Source: Desulfovibrio legallii
GTDB taxonomy: Bacteria > Desulfobacterota > Desulfovibrionia > Desulfovibrionales > Desulfovibrionaceae
Length of the DNA stretch: 64,000 bases
NCBI RefSeq assembly: GCF_004309735.1
Contig: NZ_SIXC01000003.1
Coordinates: 44,303-108,302, forward strand
Direction: 5' to 3'
Part shown: positions 1 through 7,398 of the stretch, one piece after another
Layout: every line of letters begins with the position of its first letter
How positions within the stretch are numbered: the stretch's first letter is position 1
The notes under the pieces: generated by a model
Told to the model about the DNA's origin: nothing
The model's input: the letters and a program-made list of their open reading frames with translations, nothing else
Database searches by the model: none
Position numbers and translations under genes: made by a program

Positions 1-246
1 CTTGGCAGGGAGTAAAATCCGTCCCGCGCATTTTTGCAGGAAGCGTCTTTTGCTCCCTGCTTGGGTTAAAAGGCCGGGGCGGACCGGGCCTGTACCAAGG
101 CGTACTATCCCCGTCCCGCCCCGTTTTTTTTCTTGGCAGGGAGCAAAATCCGTCCCGCGCATTTTGCAGGAAGCGTCTTTTGCCCCCTGCCTGGGTTAAA
201 AGGCCGGGGCGGACCGGGTCTGTACCAAGGCGTACTATTCCCGTCC
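1..246. repeat. Two tandem 115-nt direct repeats, each with an internal inverted repeat
   Basis: Bases 1-115 recur almost unchanged at 132-246, a period of 131, separated by a short C/T-rich spacer. Each unit holds a 13-bp inverted repeat, 5-17 with 48-60 in copy 1 and 136-148 with 178-190 in copy 2, closing a loop of about 30 nt. The arms carry different single substitutions in the two copies: a G-U wobble in the first and an A-C mismatch in the second. No coding frame is convincing. The array touches the window edge, so more copies may lie upstream. Confidence 0.85.
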
Positions 247-577
247 AGGCATAGAGGCGGGGCATTTCAGAGCAGATTCCCTGCTTGAGAATATGTATTC
301 TCAAAATTTACAGCACGCCCGTTCCAGCTTTTCCCCTGCACGTTATCTTTTTCGTGCCTTCCCTTGCCAGACCTCGTTGCAGCGGGTATAGTTTCTCTAT
401 GTTGTTCTTCAGTCCCTCCAGATCCTCTCTGCGGAGCCGCATCCCCTGCGGCTTTCCCGAAGAACGCTACTGGCGTTCTCTCTTGTAGCCTCGCGCGCAT
501 GTTTCGGTTTCGGCCCTGGTGCGGACCCCGTCCTTGACGGGGCTCTTTCTGTTTTCTTTCTCTGTGAGTTATATATC
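247..577. other. Gene-free leader region upstream of mdtJ with three hairpins
   Basis: No credible gene. It holds a TTGAG-N10-CTCAA palindrome (285-304) and three compact hairpins: GCCGCA/TGCGGC (436-452), AGAACGC/GCGTTCT (461-479) and CCCCGTC/GACGGGG (526-542). The last is followed by CTCTTTCT and lies 35 nt before mdtJ, so it could act as a weak terminator or attenuator in the leader. Confidence 0.6.
285..304. promoter_or_regulatory. TTGAG-N10-CTCAA palindrome, site A
   Basis: The sequence TTGAGAATATGTATTCTCAA is a 20-nt inverted repeat with 9-bp arms around a central TG. Close relatives occur at 309-328 of the 38.3 kb region (38309-38328) and at 52531-52550, all with 10 nt between TTGAG and CTCAA. 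A regulator-binding site or an RNA hairpin is possible; no regulator is identified. Confidence 0.5.
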
Positions 578-1009
578 ATGTGCGCGACAAAACCTTATCA
601 TTGGCTGTGCCTTGCGGGCGCAATTTTACTGGAGGTGGCGGGAACCACCGTTATGAAACTTTCCCAGGGCTGGCAGTTCGTCCACGCTGCAGCGCTGGGC
701 CTGGGTTGCATGTGGGGGGCCGTGGCCCTATCCTATTATTTGTTGGCCAAGGCCGTCACTGGCCTGCCTGTGGGGGTGAGTTTTGCTTTCTGGGAAGGGC
801 TGGGTCTTACCTGCATCACCCTTTGCGGCGTGCTGTTGCTGGATGAAGCCTTCACCCTGCGGCGGGCTTTGGGCTTGCTCTGCGTACTGGCGGGCGCTTT
901 GCTGGTGCACCACGGCACAGGAAACGGCGAACCTGGCGTTGCCCGTGAGCGCTTGAACGGCGCGGCTCTTGCGGATGATCTGGCGGAACCGGATGTGGGG
1001 AGTCTGTGA
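578..1009 (+). CDS. mdtJ: SMR family spermidine export subunit MdtJ
   Basis: A 143-residue small multidrug resistance protein with four predicted membrane helices. The N-terminal helix has the family glutamate (E19) in an LLEVAGT context. The middle of the protein has an FWEGLGL motif followed by LLLDEAF, which resembles E. coli MdtJ (ALWEGIG, LLFDES) more than EmrE. MdtJ and MdtI together export spermidine in E. coli. The stop overlaps the mdtI start by one base (TGATG), so the two are translationally coupled. The ribosome-binding site is weak (GTGAG). The roughly 30-residue C-terminal tail is hydrophilic. Substrate is inferred from homology only. Confidence 0.85.
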   Translation: MCATKPYHWLCLAGAILLEVAGTTVMKLSQGWQFVHAAALGLGCMWGAVALSYYLLAKAVTGLPVGVSFAFWEGLGLTCITLCGVLLLDEAFTLRRALGLLCVLAGALLVHHGTGNGEPGVARERLNGAALADDLAEPDVGSL

Positions 1010-1344
1010 TGCCGGACGCGACTTTTTTTAATTTTTCTCTGGTGCTGGTAGTGTTGGCGGCGGCGCTGGACGTGCTGGCCAACATGCTGCTGGCCCGCTC
1101 AGACGGTTTCCGCCGCCGGGGGCCGGGGCTGCTGGCCCTGATGCTGGTAGGACTGGCTTTTTATTGTCTTTCGCTGGCCGTGCGGCAGCTGGATCTTTCC
1201 GTAGCCTATGCCTTGTGGGGGGCGCTGGGCTTGCTGGGCACCTCCCTCGGCGGCTGGCTGCTGCTGCGGCAGCGGCTTGCGCCCAGCGCTTTTGCGGGTA
1301 TGGGGCTCCTGGTTTGCGGCATGGTTCTACTGCGGTTGAGTTAG
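1009..1344 (+). CDS. mdtI: SMR family spermidine export subunit MdtI
   Basis: A 111-residue four-helix SMR protein and partner of the preceding MdtJ. The segments SDGFRRR and LSVAYALWGALG match the E. coli MdtI pattern closely. One oddity is that the membrane acidic residue is aspartate (LAAALDVLAN, D21) where E. coli MdtI has glutamate. This keeps the charge but shortens the side chain at the proton/substrate site. ATG at 1009 overlaps the mdtJ stop; an in-frame GTG lies one codon upstream. A short GC-rich hairpin (1344-1365) follows the stop but lacks a clear U tract. Confidence 0.85.
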   Translation: MPDATFFNFSLVLVVLAAALDVLANMLLARSDGFRRRGPGLLALMLVGLAFYCLSLAVRQLDLSVAYALWGALGLLGTSLGGWLLLRQRLAPSAFAGMGLLVCGMVLLRLS

Positions 1345-1605
1345 GGGCGCATGTTGTTGCGCCCCGGCCGTGCGGAAGCAGGACGCTTTTCGTCATCGCC
1401 GGGAGTATACACTTTTCAAAGCGGCCTTATCTTTGTTGCCAGCGCACAGCTTTTTGCCTGTGGCGCTGCCTGCCACAGGGGCGCGGATGCCGCCTGGCGG
1501 GTAAGCGCAGGGGCACGTCCCGGCACTCGTTGGGCATATGCCTTCAAAGGCGATCTATTTTGAGAAACCGCCGGCAAACGGCGGTGCAAGATTCAGGAAT
1601 GCAGG

Positions 1606-2232
1606 ATGGAAACGCGGTTTTGGGACTATCTGGAACAATGGCGGCAGCGCTTTCCCCGGCGCAGAGAACTGAGCTGGCACGACGGCTGGCTGCAGAACGG
1701 CTACTGTGAGGACTGCTGCTACTGCTGCGGTCCGCAGGATTCTGACGAGCCCTTTCCCATGGCCCTTTTGCCGGGGCAGTTGCGGCCCGGTATGGCCGAG
1801 GATTTTTATCTGCTCAACGCGGACACGGCCTATATGGACGCCAGGGGCTGCCGGGCCTGCACGGCCCACGGCTGTCGCCTGCCCCGGCCGCAACGGCCTG
1901 TGGCCTGCGGGCTCTTCCCCCTAGTGCTCAATGCGGGCGGCATGTATGTGTACAAGACCTGCCCGGCCGCCCTGTTTACGCCGCTCAGCGAGCTGGCGGA
2001 CCTGGGACGGCAGGCGGCCCGCTGGCTGCAGGGCTTTCCGCTTAAGGATCTGGAGCATATTGCCCTGCACCTGCCAGCAACGGCGCTGGCCGAGCGTTAT
2101 ATTTCCCTGAGCCTGCCGGTGTACGCTCCGGAAGCGCCGCAAAGGGCGGACGCAGAGGCCACGGCGGGTGCGGCGGACCGGGCGCGCAAAGCCGCGTCCG
2201 AGCCGGCAAAGACGGCGCCGTGCCGCCGCTGA
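1606..2232 (+). CDS. YkgJ-type cysteine-cluster protein
   Basis: A 208-residue soluble protein with the cysteine arrangement of the YkgJ family, proposed to chelate zinc or iron. Cys34, 37, 38, 40 and 41 form a dense N-terminal cluster. More cysteines follow in GCRACTAHGC and in PVACGLFPL, the usual second half of the site. The last 40 residues are Ala/Arg-rich and probably disordered. The family has no established biochemical role. The gene stands alone, after a 260-nt gap and facing a small minus-strand zinc-ribbon gene. Confidence 0.75.
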   Translation: METRFWDYLEQWRQRFPRRRELSWHDGWLQNGYCEDCCYCCGPQDSDEPFPMALLPGQLRPGMAEDFYLLNADTAYMDARGCRACTAHGCRLPRPQRPVACGLFPLVLNAGGMYVYKTCPAALFTPLSELADLGRQAARWLQGFPLKDLEHIALHLPATALAERYISLSLPVYAPEAPQRADAEATAGAADRARKAASEPAKTAPCRR

Positions 2233-2290
2233 ACAGGCATATGTCCAGCGACGGCAGCGGGCAGCCGCAAACAGGGCAGCTGCAGAGGGG

Positions 2291-2461
2291 TCAGTCGCAG
2301 ACGCCTTCGTGTTCCGGGCCTTCTGGAACTTCACAGGCCTGCTGACGTTTGCCCGTGCCGTGGCATTCGTAGCAGGCCGTGCCGTCGCTGTTCTTGCCTG
2401 TGCCCCGGCAAGCGGGGCAGGTAGTGTAGTCGTCATTTTTTTGCGTTTTTGGGGTGCTCAT
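2291..2461 (-). CDS. Small DnaJ-type zinc-ribbon protein (56 aa)
   Basis: This short minus-strand gene encodes 56 residues with two CxxCxGxG repeats (CPACRGTG and CYECHGTG), the zinc-binding module of DnaJ and related chaperone-like proteins. A consensus ribosome-binding site, AAGGAGG, lies 7 nt before the ATG, which argues strongly that the gene is real. Residues outside the ribbon are mostly polar. It is convergent with the YkgJ-type gene and divergent from mutM. No target is known. It may be a stand-alone zinc module or redox chaperone. Confidence 0.75.
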   Translation of the reverse strand: MSTPKTQKNDDYTTCPACRGTGKNSDGTACYECHGTGKRQQACEVPEGPEHEGVCD

Positions 2462-2560
2462 AGTCGGCCTCCTTGGTTGGATGGAGCATGAATATATGGT
2501 ACGCAACCGGGAGCCGGGGCGCAACTGTGCGCTTGTGCGCCCCGGCAAAAGGAAGCGGTC

Positions 2561-3421
2561 ATGCCGGAATTGCCGGAAGTGGAAACCGTGGCCCGCACCC
2601 TGCGTCCGCAGGTGCAGGACTGCCGCCTGGGCGCGGCGCAGGTGCTGCGGTCCAGCAGCCTGCATCCTCTGAGTTTGCCCCTGGAACGGCTGGCGGGCGC
2701 GCGGGTGGCGGCGGTGGGACGTCGCGGCAAGCTGCTTTTGCTGGACCTGGACCCTTCGGCTGCTGTGGATACAGCCCTGCGCGCGGCCACAGGCCTGCGC
2801 CTGGCTATCCATTTGCGCATGACGGGCCGCGTGCGCACGGTGGAAGCCGCCTGCCCGCCAGGGCCCTACACCCGTTGTGTTTTCGCCCTGCGCACGCCGG
2901 TGGGCGAGGCGCGGCAGCTCTTTTTTGACGACGTGCGGGCCTTTGGCCTGGTGCTGGCCGCCACGCCGGATATTCTGGCCCGCTGGTCATTCTGGCGAGA
3001 TCTGGGGCCAGAGCCGCTGGACCTGAAGGCTGCGGATTTTGCGGCCCTGCTGCGGGGGCGCGGGTCTGCCCTCAAGGCTGTGCTGCTGGACCAGAAAGTC
3101 CTTGCGGGCGTGGGCAACATCTATGCGGATGAGAGCCTTTTTGCCGCCGGGCTGGACCCCCGCCGCAAGGCGGACACGTTGCGCCCGGCCCAGAGCGCCC
3201 GCCTGCTGCACTGCCTTCAAGACGTGCTGCTGCGCTCCATTGCCCAGTGCGGCAGCTCCATCCGCGATTACCGCGACGCCAACGGCGACGTGGGCGCGTT
3301 TCAGAATAGCTTTGCCGTTTATGGTCGGGGCGGGGAGGCCTGCGTGCGCTGTGGTCGCCCCCTGCAAAAGCTGCGCGTGGCCGGTCGCTCCACGGTCTGT
3401 TGCCCGCACTGCCAGCGTTGA
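2561..3421 (+). CDS. mutM: Formamidopyrimidine-DNA glycosylase (MutM/Fpg)
   Basis: A base-excision-repair enzyme that removes 8-oxoguanine and formamidopyrimidines and nicks the abasic site. All expected landmarks are present in 286 residues. The N-terminus is PELPEVE, where the proline becomes the Schiff-base nucleophile and Glu follows. GRRGKLLL carries the conserved lysine. There is a helix-two-turn-helix segment around GVGNIYADE and a C-terminal CxxC-N16-CxxC zinc finger ending at the last residues. An AGGAAG ribosome-binding site supports the start. It appears monocistronic. Confidence 0.97.
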   Translation: MPELPEVETVARTLRPQVQDCRLGAAQVLRSSSLHPLSLPLERLAGARVAAVGRRGKLLLLDLDPSAAVDTALRAATGLRLAIHLRMTGRVRTVEAACPPGPYTRCVFALRTPVGEARQLFFDDVRAFGLVLAATPDILARWSFWRDLGPEPLDLKAADFAALLRGRGSALKAVLLDQKVLAGVGNIYADESLFAAGLDPRRKADTLRPAQSARLLHCLQDVLLRSIAQCGSSIRDYRDANGDVGAFQNSFAVYGRGGEACVRCGRPLQKLRVAGRSTVCCPHCQR

Positions 3422-3489
3422 ATAGCAGACCCTGAAGCCGGGGTATGCTGAGCGTCAACAGGGGGCGTCGCCGCAGGGCGTCGTCCTGT

Positions 3490-5166
3490 CTACAGCGAAT
3501 CCATAAGGCAGAGGGCCGGGGTCAGTTCGCCCAACGTGTCGATAAGGGCCATGTTCTCGCTGTAGTCCACGGGGCAGGCCACCAGAGAAACGCCCGGTTC
3601 GTCCAGAGCCCGGTGCAGGGTGGGGCGCAGCTCCGCCGCGCTGGCCACCTGGTAGCCTTTGGCGCCAAAGCTGGCCGCATAGGTCACGAAATCCGGGTTG
3701 GCAAAGTCCACGCAGGCGTGTGAGCCTGAGGCCATGTCCATTTTCCACTTGATGAGGCCGTAGCTGTCGTCCACCCAGACCAGGATTTTGAGGGGAATAT
3801 TCTCCCGCACGGCTGTTTCCATTTCCTGCGAATTCATGAGAAAGCTGCCGTCGCCCATGACGGCCAGAACCTTGCGGTCCGGGTGGGCCAGGTGCGCGCC
3901 TATGGCTCCGGGCAGAGAAAAGCCCATGGTGGAAAGTCCGTTGGAGATCAGGCAGGTCAGCGGGGCGTAGGTGGGGTAGAGGCGAGCCATCCACATTTTG
4001 ATGGCCCCGGTGTCGGCCAGGACGATATCCTCGTCGCCCATGACGGCGCGGATATCGGCCACCAGGCGCTGGGGCTTGAGCGGGAAGGCGTCGCTTGTGC
4101 GGCCTTTGTCCAGCTCCGCCTCCACCAGCTGGCGGATGGTAGCCCCGCGCCCGGCCGAAAGCAGGGGCCCTTCACCCAGAGCCTTGGAAAGCGCCGCCAG
4201 GGCCAGGCCCACATCCGCCGTGATGTTGACCGTGGTGGCGTAGTGGGCGTCCGTGTCCGGCAAAAACGTGTTGATGTGGATGATGGTTTTGTCGCCCCCC
4301 GGATTGATGCGTTCCGGGGTGAACTCCTGCAGCTCGTAGCCCACGGAAAGGATCACGTCCGCCTGGTCAAAAGCGCAGTTTTCATAATCGTGGCGCATGA
4401 AGCCGATGACGCCCAGGGACTGCGGGCTGCGGTCGCTGATGACGCCCTTGCCCATGAAGGTGGTGGCCACGGGCGTCTGGTAGCGTTCGGCAAAGGCCGC
4501 CAGCACCGGGGCATTGCCCGTGCGGGCCACGCCGTGCCCGGCCAGGATTACGGGCTTGCGCGCAGCGCGCAACAGACGCGCGGCTTCGGCCACCGCCGAC
4601 GGCGAAGGGATGGCTTTGGCGTTTTCCGCCGTGCGCAGGGGGCGGGCCCCTTCCGGGGCCGGGGCGGCCTCCACGTCTTCGGGCAGGGCCAGGTAGGCCG
4701 CGCCGGGGCGCTCCTCCTGCGCGGTCTGAAAGGCCTTGCGCGCCATTTCCGGCAGGGATTGCGGGGTCAGCACCGTGTCCGCCCACTTGGTCACGGGGCG
4801 GAACATGCCCACCAGGTCAACAATTTGGTGGGACTCTTTGTAAATGCGTTTGAGGCCCACTTGGGCGGAAAGGGCCAGCAGCGGGCTGGAATTGGTCTGG
4901 GCGTCGGCCACGCCCTGCAAAAGATTAATGGCCCCAGGCCCCAGCGTGGCGGCGCAGACGCCCGCCTTGCCCGTGAGCCGGCCATAGATGTCGGCCATAA
5001 AGGCCGCACCCTGCTCGTGCCGGGCCAGGATGAAGCGGATGTCGCCGGAATCGGCCACGGCGCGCACAAAATGGATGTTTTCTTCGCCGGGAATGCCGAA
5101 AACGTAGCGGACGCCCTCTGCCCGCAGGCATTCCACCAGCAGTTGAGCGACGTTCTGTGCAGCCAT
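3490..5166 (-). CDS. Acetolactate synthase-like ThDP enzyme (AlsS/BudB type)
   Basis: A 558-residue thiamine-diphosphate enzyme. The catalytic glutamate lies in ILARHEQGAAFMADIYGR, and the cofactor motif starts GDGSFLMNSQE. Length and the segment KESHQIVDLVGMFRPVTKWA match catabolic acetolactate synthases (AlsS/BudB), which condense two pyruvates to acetolactate without a regulatory subunit. No ilvN-like small subunit or acetolactate decarboxylase gene is adjacent. A GGAGG site 6 nt before ATG sets the start; the open frame extends much further upstream but antisense to dgt. Other pyruvate-decarboxylating ThDP enzymes cannot be fully excluded. Confidence 0.85.
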   Translation of the reverse strand: MAAQNVAQLLVECLRAEGVRYVFGIPGEENIHFVRAVADSGDIRFILARHEQGAAFMADIYGRLTGKAGVCAATLGPGAINLLQGVADAQTNSSPLLALSAQVGLKRIYKESHQIVDLVGMFRPVTKWADTVLTPQSLPEMARKAFQTAQEERPGAAYLALPEDVEAAPAPEGARPLRTAENAKAIPSPSAVAEAARLLRAARKPVILAGHGVARTGNAPVLAAFAERYQTPVATTFMGKGVISDRSPQSLGVIGFMRHDYENCAFDQADVILSVGYELQEFTPERINPGGDKTIIHINTFLPDTDAHYATTVNITADVGLALAALSKALGEGPLLSAGRGATIRQLVEAELDKGRTSDAFPLKPQRLVADIRAVMGDEDIVLADTGAIKMWMARLYPTYAPLTCLISNGLSTMGFSLPGAIGAHLAHPDRKVLAVMGDGSFLMNSQEMETAVRENIPLKILVWVDDSYGLIKWKMDMASGSHACVDFANPDFVTYAASFGAKGYQVASAAELRPTLHRALDEPGVSLVACPVDYSENMALIDTLGELTPALCLMDSL

Positions 5167-5289
5167 GCGCGCCTCCGAAGTGATGGGATGTTTTCCTGAT
5201 AAGCTAACAGGTCCGGAAAGGAAAGAAAAGCCCGCGCCACGCTTGCGGCCCGGCGGGCTTGCCCCTATTCTGTGCGTTACGGAGGGACT

Positions 5290-6633
5290 ATGGCCGCGTA
5301 TGCCCAACAATGGAAGAAACTTCTGGCTCCATGGCGCAAAACCAGCGACGCGCGGCGTGAGGATACGCTGAACGCGGTGCGCAATCCTTTTTTGGTGGAT
5401 TACGACAGGCTGATCTTTGCCAGTTCGTTCCGGCGGCTGGCCCGCAAAACCCAGGTCCACCCCCTGGTGCGCAACGACCACATCCACAACCGTCTGACCC
5501 ATTCGTTGGAAGTGGGCTGCGTGGGCCGCTCCCTGGTCATGACGGTCGGGGCCGCCCTGCAGGAGCGCGGCGACCTGCCCGCACCCTACGGGCCGGAGCA
5601 CCTGGGGCAGATTGTCCAGGCCGCCTGCCTGGCCCACGACATCGGCAATCCGCCCTTTGGTCACGCCGGGGAGGAGGCCATCCGTGACTGGTTTTGTGAT
5701 CAGGCGGGGAAAAACGGCTGTTTTGGCCCGTTGCGTGAAGAGGAGCGGGCCGATTTTATGGCCTTTGACGGCAACGCGCAGGGCTTTCGCGTCGTCAACG
5801 CGCTGGAGAACAACAAGGACCGCGGCGGTCTGCGTCTGACCTTTCCGGTCGTCGCCAGTCTGGTTAAATATCCGCGGTCCGCCCGTGAGGCCCTGGACCG
5901 CCACAGTCGCAAATTCAATTTTTACACGGCGGAGAGGGAGCTTTTCGCCGAGATTTTTCAGACCCTGGGGCTGGGGGACGGCCCCTGGCAACGGCATCCG
6001 CTCTCTTACCTGCTGGAGGCGGCGGACGACATCTGCTACCGCATTATCGACATGGAGGACGCGCGAGAACTGCGCATCATCGGTTACGCTGACCTCTTCG
6101 CGGTCATGAAGCCGCTGCTGGTGCCGGGCGGGGCGGACCGTCTGGAGCGTATGGATTCAGACCGGCGGCGCTCCGGCATGCTGCGCACCCTGGCTATGGG
6201 AACCATTATTCCTTCCGTGGCCCGGACTTTTATGGAGCGCTATGAAGACATTATGCACGGCGCGCTGGAAGGCGATCTGCTGCGCCACGCGCAGCCCCAG
6301 GTGCGCGACTTTATGGACGCCGCCAAAGAGATATTTAACGGCAAGATCATGAACGACCCCCAGAAAACCGCACTGGAAATAGGCACCTATACCCTGTACC
6401 GACGGCTGCTGGACGTATTTATTCCGGCCTGCTGCAATTCGTGCGGCAACGTGCCCATGAGCTATCGCGAAACCCGCGCCCTGACCCTTATGGGGGCCAA
6501 CGCGCCGGGCGTGGACGACAACCTGTATACCGCCTGCCTGCGGGTGGTGGATTTTGTTTCAGGCATGACCGACGACTACGCCACCTTTGTTTCCCGTCAG
6601 TTTTCCGGCACTGCCGGCGGCAGGGACCACTGA
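5290..6633 (+). CDS. dgt: Deoxyguanosinetriphosphate triphosphohydrolase-like HD protein
   Basis: A 447-residue HD-domain phosphohydrolase of the dGTPase family, which splits dGTP or other dNTPs to nucleoside and tripolyphosphate. The metal-binding residues are seen in NRLTHSLEVG and in CLAHDIGNPPFGHAGE. The N-terminal FASSFRRLARKTQVHPL segment is also characteristic. A GGAGG ribosome-binding site places the start at MAAYAQQ. The gene is divergent from the acetolactate-synthase-like gene across about 120 nt. It probably acts in dNTP pool control; nucleotide specificity cannot be read from sequence. Confidence 0.9.
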   Translation: MAAYAQQWKKLLAPWRKTSDARREDTLNAVRNPFLVDYDRLIFASSFRRLARKTQVHPLVRNDHIHNRLTHSLEVGCVGRSLVMTVGAALQERGDLPAPYGPEHLGQIVQAACLAHDIGNPPFGHAGEEAIRDWFCDQAGKNGCFGPLREEERADFMAFDGNAQGFRVVNALENNKDRGGLRLTFPVVASLVKYPRSAREALDRHSRKFNFYTAERELFAEIFQTLGLGDGPWQRHPLSYLLEAADDICYRIIDMEDARELRIIGYADLFAVMKPLLVPGGADRLERMDSDRRRSGMLRTLAMGTIIPSVARTFMERYEDIMHGALEGDLLRHAQPQVRDFMDAAKEIFNGKIMNDPQKTALEIGTYTLYRRLLDVFIPACCNSCGNVPMSYRETRALTLMGANAPGVDDNLYTACLRVVDFVSGMTDDYATFVSRQFSGTAGGRDH

Positions 6634-6660
6634 CGGGCCAACGGGGGACAGACCTTTGCC

Positions 6661-7239
6661 CTACAGGGCAATGCAGGGCCGCAGCGCCTGGGCTGCGGGC
6701 GGCAGGGCCCGCAGGGCGTCGTTCTGCCAGTCAAGGGCGTTCAGAGTCAGGTCGCGCAGGATCTCGTAACTTTCCGCCAGGGTGCGCCGGTCCGTGTCAA
6801 TGACGGCATGGGCCTCACGCGGGGTATCAAACGCGTCCGAAACGCCGGAAAGCCGGGTGACCAGCCCCTTGGCGGCGGCACTGTAGAGCCCCTTGGTGTC
6901 GCGCTGCAGCAGGGTGGTGAGGCCGCAGCGCACCCAGACTTCACGGTAGCGGGGCAGCAGCTCGCGGTTTTTGCGCCGCATGTCCGCATAGGGCGTGATG
7001 GCAGCCACAATGCAGACCCGGCCCAGGGCCTGTTCCTGCAGGGCCGCGTCGCGCAGGGCGTCGATATGACGGCGGCGATCCTCGGGAGTGAAGCCGCAAA
7101 AGCCGTGGGCGCGGCGGAATCGATCGCCGTCCAGCAGGGTCACGGTCTGCCCCTGGCCTTCCAGATAGAGCCGCAGCAGGGAGCCGAGGGTGGTTTTGCC
7201 GCTGCCGGAAAGGCCCAGCAGCCAGATGACGGGCGTCAT
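6661..7239 (-). CDS. cysC: Adenylyl-sulfate kinase (APS kinase)
   Basis: A 192-residue kinase that phosphorylates APS at the 3' position to give PAPS. The P-loop GLSGSGKTT starts at residue 9, followed by LLDGDRFRR and the KGLYSAAAKG lid region. The usual ISP motif is ITPYADMRR, so threonine replaces the conserved serine. In a sulfate reducer APS itself is the respiratory intermediate, so this enzyme probably serves sulfation or other PAPS needs. An AGAGG site precedes the ATG. A strong intrinsic terminator ends about 20 nt upstream of the start, described separately. Confidence 0.92.
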   Translation of the reverse strand: MTPVIWLLGLSGSGKTTLGSLLRLYLEGQGQTVTLLDGDRFRRAHGFCGFTPEDRRRHIDALRDAALQEQALGRVCIVAAITPYADMRRKNRELLPRYREVWVRCGLTTLLQRDTKGLYSAAAKGLVTRLSGVSDAFDTPREAHAVIDTDRRTLAESYEILRDLTLNALDWQNDALRALPPAAQALRPCIAL

Positions 7240-7256
7240 AGCAACCTCTTTATGGT

Positions 7257-7293
7257 AAAAAAACGGGAGCGGAATATCCGCTCCCGTTTTTTT
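7257..7293 (-). terminator. Strong intrinsic terminator in the cysC leader / after mltD
   Basis: A 10-bp perfect stem (CGGGAGCGGA with its complement) with a 3-nt loop is flanked by seven A and seven T residues, so it can terminate on both strands. On the minus strand it lies between the mltD stop and cysC, ending only 17 nt before the cysC start. Confidence 0.85.
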
Positions 7294-7316
7294 GCAAAAA
7301 AGTTGCCAAACATATA

Positions 7317-7347
7317 ATTATAATGATTTATTAAATAAAATTTTCAA
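7317..7347 (-). promoter_or_regulatory. Putative promoter upstream of the cysC leader terminator
   Basis: On the minus strand TTGAAA (7347-7342) and TATAAT (7322-7317) are separated by 19 nt in a very AT-rich stretch. Transcription starting near 7310 would run directly into the terminator hairpin before reaching cysC. Confidence 0.4.
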
Positions 7348-7398
7348 CAAGCTCCGTCGCCGGTAGTTTGACCAGGCTGTTGCTGCCGCAACGCCGGT

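Noticed and set aside
1-246. CRISPR array
   Set aside because: Only two 115-nt units with a short spacer; repeat length and spacing do not fit and no cas genes are in the window.
436-577. Guanidine-II (mini-ykkC) riboswitch upstream of the SMR genes
   Set aside because: Hairpins are present but none has the required ACGR loop sequences; loops are TCCCC, TACTG and CTT.
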